Assembly (NCBI GenBank): GCA_964405405.1
Contig: CAYONT010000037.1
Span: 1 to 19,315 of the forward strand
Direction: 5' to 3'
From: CAMCYM01 sp964405405
GTDB lineage: Bacteria > Bacteroidota > Bacteroidia > Flavobacteriales_D > Sanyastnellaceae
Length of the DNA: 19,315 nt
This document shows, piece by piece, positions 15,739 through 19,315 of this stretch. Position numbers and translations under genes: made by a program. Below the pieces are notes generated by a model. That model was given only the letters and a program-made list of their open reading frames with translations. It was not told the origin of the DNA and ran no database searches. Position 1 is the stretch's first letter. Every line of letters starts with the position of its first letter.

Positions 15739-16206
15739 TCAAATTCCAGAAGGGGGACCCCGTTCCAGCCGGGACGGGTGAAATGCCCGTCCCTGCACCC
15801 AAACATCAGACTTTACGGGACGCACAGCCCGCACAGTGCAGACCCTCGGCGCCACGGGCACCTGCGGCCCCGGTGCCGCCGGCATCCCATCGCACACCCC
15901 ATCGCCATCCCATGCCGCACTGCGCCCAGCAGTCACCCACTTCCAAAGACCCTCGTGGTGGCGATCATCGGGGACATCCTCCGCATGGTGGGCCAACCAA
16001 TGGCACAACCAGTGCTCCCCATCTGTGTGGTGATCTGCCTCCGTCCCCTCTCCCATCGAAGCCTGGGCATGGGGCGCAGACCAGCCCCAAGGATGCGCGT
16101 CCACCTGTCCCCACGCGCCGTGGTGGTGAGGCAGGGCATCGTGCACGATGCTCAACAGCATCGCAGTACCAACCAGCAAAGCAACTGCCCATCGGAACCC
16201 ACGCAT
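15739..16206 (-). CDS. His-rich small secreted protein ahead of metal-efflux genes (DUF6769-like)
   Basis: 155 residues. The N-terminal hydrophobic segment (WAVALLVGTAMLLSIVHDAL) leads straight into PHHHG, and a central region carries many His (ADHHTDGEHWLCHWLAHH, DDRHH). About 15 His occur in all. A signal-like start followed by a PHHH motif matches small Bacteroidota proteins that sit next to CusA/CzcA operons, which I recall as DUF6769; that link is from memory. A role in periplasmic metal binding or sensing is an inference. The start lies 20 bases after the kelch stop and the gene ends 73 bases before the TolC-like gene. Confidence 0.7.
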   Translation of the reverse strand: MRGFRWAVALLVGTAMLLSIVHDALPHHHGAWGQVDAHPWGWSAPHAQASMGEGTEADHHTDGEHWLCHWLAHHAEDVPDDRHHEGLWKWVTAGRSAAWDGDGVCDGMPAAPGPQVPVAPRVCTVRAVRPVKSDVWVQGRAFHPSRLERGPPSGI

Positions 16207-16226
16207 GAACGAAAGTTACGAATTTC

Positions 16227-17894
16227 TCACCTTCGTCTCCTGCGCCAAGGCACATACTGGGACCGAATGATTCCGTCCCTCGTACTCAAATCCAGCCGCC
16301 AGTCCTCCCGCTGCCTGGACAGGAGCGCAATCTCCAACCAGTGGGTTCCGGGGGGCAAGGTGTCCCAACCGCCCCATTGCAGGCGTTCTCCTCGGCCATC
16401 CACGAGGTGGTACCGAATTTGGGCCGAATCCACCACCATCACTTCCAATTCCAACGTCCTCTTCCGCGGTTTTTTGGCAAGCCAAACCCACTCCCACCCC
16501 GCCCCCTCGTTCTCTTCCCGAAACCGAGAGGGACGCTCCACTCCCCGCCGCCACCACACCGCCCAAATCCCCGACCCCGCTTCGGTGTCTTCGGTGAGGT
16601 TGTAGGCAAATGGATTCTCCCACGATGCCACTATGCCGCCGACGATGTAGCCCAGCAACACCGAATCCACGGGACTCTCCAGGACAGCGTCCCAATCCAC
16701 GATACCCGGACGGTGCAAAGGAACATCGGGATGAAGCAAGAACTCGGAGGCTGCCCCACCCAAAAAGGGCAACCGCTCCGGGCGCCGCCACTCGGTCCAG
16801 TTTGCCTCCGCCACGCCCGGCAATTCGGGGGTGGCTGTGGAGCGCTTGAGCCAACCGATTTGGTCTACAAAAGGCACATCCCAATCGACAGACCAATCCG
16901 AAGCAACCCAACGGTGGGTCGCCATGCCCCCGAAAAAAAGGACATGTTGCATGGAATCACGGGCAGAAAACAGGGACAAACCCGCCGTGTGGTACTGGTT
17001 GAGCCGCTGGCTGCTGCCCAACGACGCCGCAGCTCCCGAGGGGTGAACGTCCACCGGGTGGACAAAAGGCAAATCCACCTCATGCTGGAAAACGCCGCCT
17101 GCCAACAACCCACCCATCCCGCCTCCGGGCAACACCTGTTGCACCCAGTTAAAGTCCCGCCGGTGGAGATGAACCTCGTCTCTCCAAGGAGGAAGCCAAG
17201 TCACGCCCTCCACCCGATTCCACCGAAAGGGCTGAATGCCATCCACATATTGCTGCACATAGGTGGGGCGACCGATGGGGTTGTATCGTCCATCAAAACG
17301 ATGTCCCCCGGCACAAACAAGTACCTGATCCGCACCTTGCCCCACCCATCCCATGCGTCCGCCGGTCACGGCCCAGCGGTCATCGAAATACACCTCGATG
17401 GCCTCTGTCATGACACCGCCGTGGTCCGCTGCCTCCAACAGGCTGGGGAGATGAAGCACCAACAACCTCGGGTGCGTCATGTGGTCATCGCGATGCGCCG
17501 CATAACTGTACCCTCCGGCAAACAACAGGTCCTCTCCTACCTGAAGAAATGCCGCATTGCTGCTTTGCAACTGTGCCAACAGGCTGTCAGGGATCCCAAG
17601 CCAGGGCACCCATTGCGCTTGCTCCTTTTCCGAATCCCAAACCGTGAACCCAGGCAACTGGTTCTCTCCGGGGAAGGACCGAAAAGGCTGTCGTGCGTGT
17701 AGTCCGTCGCACCGCCCTCCTACAAAAACAAAACGTTGCCCAACCCTTCCCCAAGCATAAGAATGCATCCCAATCCACCCTTCGACCTCCCTTTGCTCAA
17801 AAACGAATGCTCCCCCCAACCCGGGTTCCTCTGCCTGCCCCCAAACACATCCCAATCCCCCCATTCCCAACAACACCATCCAACGCCCCAACAT
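16227..17894 (-). CDS. Secreted kelch-type beta-propeller protein with possible T9SS C-terminal domain
   Basis: 555 residues from the ATG at 17894, which gives a clean signal peptide (MLGRWMVLLGMGGLGCVWGQA). The ATG lies one base after the der stop, with the purine-rich AGGAAGAAG of der as its ribosome binding site. A longer in-frame start at 17942 lies inside der and is unlikely. Blade motifs GGRCDGLHARQPF, FAGGYSYAAHRDDH, CAGGHRFDGRYNP, LAGGVFQHEVDLPF and FFGGMATHRW define a kelch-like propeller seen in Bacteroidota and cyanobacterial secreted proteins. The last 75 residues (LVDGRGERL, then LPPGTHWLEI, then QYVPWRRRRR) look like a divergent type A type IX sorting domain with a basic end. 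Function and ligand are unknown. Confidence 0.78.
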   Translation of the reverse strand: MLGRWMVLLGMGGLGCVWGQAEEPGLGGAFVFEQREVEGWIGMHSYAWGRVGQRFVFVGGRCDGLHARQPFRSFPGENQLPGFTVWDSEKEQAQWVPWLGIPDSLLAQLQSSNAAFLQVGEDLLFAGGYSYAAHRDDHMTHPRLLVLHLPSLLEAADHGGVMTEAIEVYFDDRWAVTGGRMGWVGQGADQVLVCAGGHRFDGRYNPIGRPTYVQQYVDGIQPFRWNRVEGVTWLPPWRDEVHLHRRDFNWVQQVLPGGGMGGLLAGGVFQHEVDLPFVHPVDVHPSGAAASLGSSQRLNQYHTAGLSLFSARDSMQHVLFFGGMATHRWVASDWSVDWDVPFVDQIGWLKRSTATPELPGVAEANWTEWRRPERLPFLGGAASEFLLHPDVPLHRPGIVDWDAVLESPVDSVLLGYIVGGIVASWENPFAYNLTEDTEAGSGIWAVWWRRGVERPSRFREENEGAGWEWVWLAKKPRKRTLELEVMVVDSAQIRYHLVDGRGERLQWGGWDTLPPGTHWLEIALLSRQREDWRLDLSTRDGIIRSQYVPWRRRRR

Positions 17895-17895
17895 A

Positions 17896-19224
17896 TCACT
17901 TCTTCCTGAAAAACAACCGCAAGGTCGCACCGGAGAAATCATACTGCCTGCGCAGGTGGTTCTCCAAATAGCGTTGGTACGGTTCCTTGACGTACTGGGG
18001 CAGGTTGCAATAGAAGGCGAACGATGGCGTCTGAGACGGAATCTGGGTAACGTATTTGATGCGCACCACCTTGCCCTTGTACATGGGAGGAGGTTGGTGT
18101 TCGATGATGGGGAGCATCAAATCATTCAACTCGCTCGTCGGAATGCGGCGGCGACGGTTTTCATACACCTGCATCGCAGCCTCAAACGCCTTCAAAACCC
18201 GTTGCCGCGTTACATTGCTCGTGAACAAAATGGGGACATCAGTGAACGGCGCAATTCTTTCCCGAATGGCTTCTTCCATCGCCCCCATCGTCTTGTGGTC
18301 CTTCTCCACCAAGTCCCACTTGTTCACCAAGATAACCACCCCCCGATAGCTGTTGACCACCTGCCAGAAAATATGCAAGTCTTGGCGTTCCATCCCCTGC
18401 GTAGCATCCAGCAACAACAAACAGACATCGCTCTCCTCAATCGCTCGGATCGTCCGCAAGGTGGAATAAAACTCCAAATTGTCTTCCACCGCCTTCCGCT
18501 TCCGCAATCCAGCCGTATCCACAAGGTCCACATCAAAGCCAAACATCTTAAACCGGGTATGGGTACTGTCCCGCGTCGTTCCTGCCTGATCGGTAACTAT
18601 GGCGCGCTCGGTTCCCAACAACGTATTGAGCAAGGTACTCTTGCCCACATTCGGGCGTCCCACCACAGCGAAGGCCGGGATGCCATCGTCGACTCCATCA
18701 TTTTCAATCTCTTCTGGCAACAGCTTCACCAAGGCGTCCAACATCTCCCCAGTACCATAGCCATTGGCTGCACTGATGCTGTGAACCTCCGAATCCAATC
18801 CGAGGTTGTAGAACTCCGCCGCTCCCACATCGTGCATGCCGGTGTCCACCTTGTTACAGACCAACAACGCAGGTTTTCCACTCTTCCGGACCAGTTTTGC
18901 TATGTCCTGGTCCAGATCGGTCACCCCGGTCCCCACATCCACCAACATCAACACCACGGCTGCCTCCTCCAAACTCAGCATGACTTGGGTGCGAATGGCC
19001 GCCTCAAAGGCGTCCTCACTGCCCGTGATCCAGCCCCCGGTATCGATCACCGTAAAGGCACGCTCGGTCCAGCTCCCATGTCCGTACTTGCGGTCTCGGG
19101 TCGTTCCACTCGTGGGATCTGTGATGGCATCTCGCGTTTCCGTCAAACGGTTGAACAACGTGCTCTTTCCTACATTGGGACGGCCTACGATGGCCACTAG
19201 GTTGTTCGTTAACTTCCGACTCAT
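17896..19224 (-). CDS. der: Ribosome-assembly GTPase Der (EngA)
   Basis: 442 residues, normal for Der. The two tandem GTPase domains are both complete. The first has GRPNVGKST at 14-22, DTGGW and CNKVD; the second has GRPNVGKSTLLN, DTAGLRKRK and NKWD. A KH-like C-terminal domain follows, with YKGKVVRIKYVTQ and RYLENHLRRQYDFSG. Der acts in 50S subunit maturation. The start at 19224 (MSRKLTNN) is chosen because the extra 27 codons upstream would run back through the rrn terminator into 5S rRNA. The kelch gene starts one base after the stop. Confidence 0.97.
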   Translation of the reverse strand: MSRKLTNNLVAIVGRPNVGKSTLFNRLTETRDAITDPTSGTTRDRKYGHGSWTERAFTVIDTGGWITGSEDAFEAAIRTQVMLSLEEAAVVLMLVDVGTGVTDLDQDIAKLVRKSGKPALLVCNKVDTGMHDVGAAEFYNLGLDSEVHSISAANGYGTGEMLDALVKLLPEEIENDGVDDGIPAFAVVGRPNVGKSTLLNTLLGTERAIVTDQAGTTRDSTHTRFKMFGFDVDLVDTAGLRKRKAVEDNLEFYSTLRTIRAIEESDVCLLLLDATQGMERQDLHIFWQVVNSYRGVVILVNKWDLVEKDHKTMGAMEEAIRERIAPFTDVPILFTSNVTRQRVLKAFEAAMQVYENRRRRIPTSELNDLMLPIIEHQPPPMYKGKVVRIKYVTQIPSQTPSFAFYCNLPQYVKEPYQRYLENHLRRQYDFSGATLRLFFRKK

Positions 19225-19260
19225 CGGATTCAAATTTCGTGATTTCCTTGCAAGAGGGGT

Positions 19261-19288
19261 AAAAAAAAGGGTCCCCGAGGGGACCCTT
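19261..19288 (-). terminator. Rho-independent terminator of the rrn operon
   Basis: Read leftward, a 10-base stem AAGGGTCCCC / GGGGACCCTT (19279-19288 with 19267-19276, loop of 2 plus closing pairs) is followed by eight Ts (19261-19268 on the opposite strand). It directly follows the 5S rRNA end and precedes der. Confidence 0.92.
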
Positions 19289-19291
19289 AAG

Positions 19292-19315
19292 AGTGGCGTC
19301 GACATACTCTCCCGC
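19292..19315 (-). rRNA. rrf: 3' end of 5S rRNA (partial)
   Basis: Read leftward from the window edge, GCGGGAGAGTATGTCGACGC and then CACT. This matches the conserved 3' strand of 5S rRNA (GGGAGAGTA followed by the helix I 3' arm ending in GCCA). Only about 24 bases are present; the rest of the rrn operon lies beyond the window. The exact 3' end is uncertain by a few bases. Confidence 0.8.

Noticed and set aside
19225..19305. Longer Der start at 19305
   Set aside because: The added residues translate the rrn terminator and 5S rRNA; the normal Der start is at 19224.
1..19315. CRISPR arrays, insertion sequences or integrase/att sites
   Set aside because: No regularly spaced repeats, no transposase or integrase motifs and no flanking direct repeats were seen, including around the AT-rich segment.

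Overview
The window looks like a scaffold piece from a Bacteroidota genome, probably a Flavobacteriales-like organism. Supporting signs are a CusB-type adaptor with the N-terminal extension typical of that phylum, a secreted kelch protein with a possible type IX secretion C-terminal domain, a TAnnTTTG-type promoter element, and a small PHHH-type protein ahead of a metal-efflux operon. The organism call is an inference; no complete rRNA is present. Two runs of exactly 100 N (9738-9837 and 14343-14442) are scaffold gaps, and reading frames drawn across them are not reliable.

Region 1 (1 to about 3480) is markedly AT-richer than most of the window. It holds two toxin-antitoxin modules placed tail to tail: hipBA on the + strand (229-1881), preceded by two identical-architecture inverted repeats that look like HipB operators, and a MntA/HepT (MNT-HEPN) pair on the - strand (2549-1940) with an 8-bp ATGTCTAA gene overlap. 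A signal-peptide-bearing orphan gene (2779-3479, +) follows. It carries an apparent one-base frameshift near 3345.

Region 2 (about 3469 to 17894) is very GC-rich and entirely - strand. Read in the direction of transcription it contains: a kelch-type secreted protein; a His-rich small secreted protein; a TolC-like outer-membrane protein; a periplasmic adaptor; a CusA/CzcA-like RND pump; a P2-like P-type cation ATPase; Sua5 (threonylcarbamoyl-AMP synthase, for tRNA t6A); a 30-residue single-span membrane peptide; a Cys-rich zincin-remnant protein with a Bacteroidota-type C-terminal domain; and a double gamma-glutamylcyclotransferase-like protein with an unknown C-terminal domain. The four efflux genes form one tripartite metal export machine, and the ATPase and Sua5 genes follow with overlapping or very close junctions.

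Region 3 (17896 to 19315) is conserved core. The GTPase gene der abuts the kelch gene, and upstream of it lie a strong rho-independent terminator and the 3' end of a 5S rRNA, so an rrn operon ends here reading leftward.

The most interesting points are the twin operators of hipBA, the abrupt composition change at the convergent gene boundary near 3480, the frameshifted orphan, the Cys-rich zincin-like/DNA-binding-like fusion, the double GGCT protein, the unannotated membrane microprotein with a structured leader, and the altered M6 motif in the ATPase. I do not see a demonstrably new defence system; the two toxin-antitoxin modules are the only defence-type genes.
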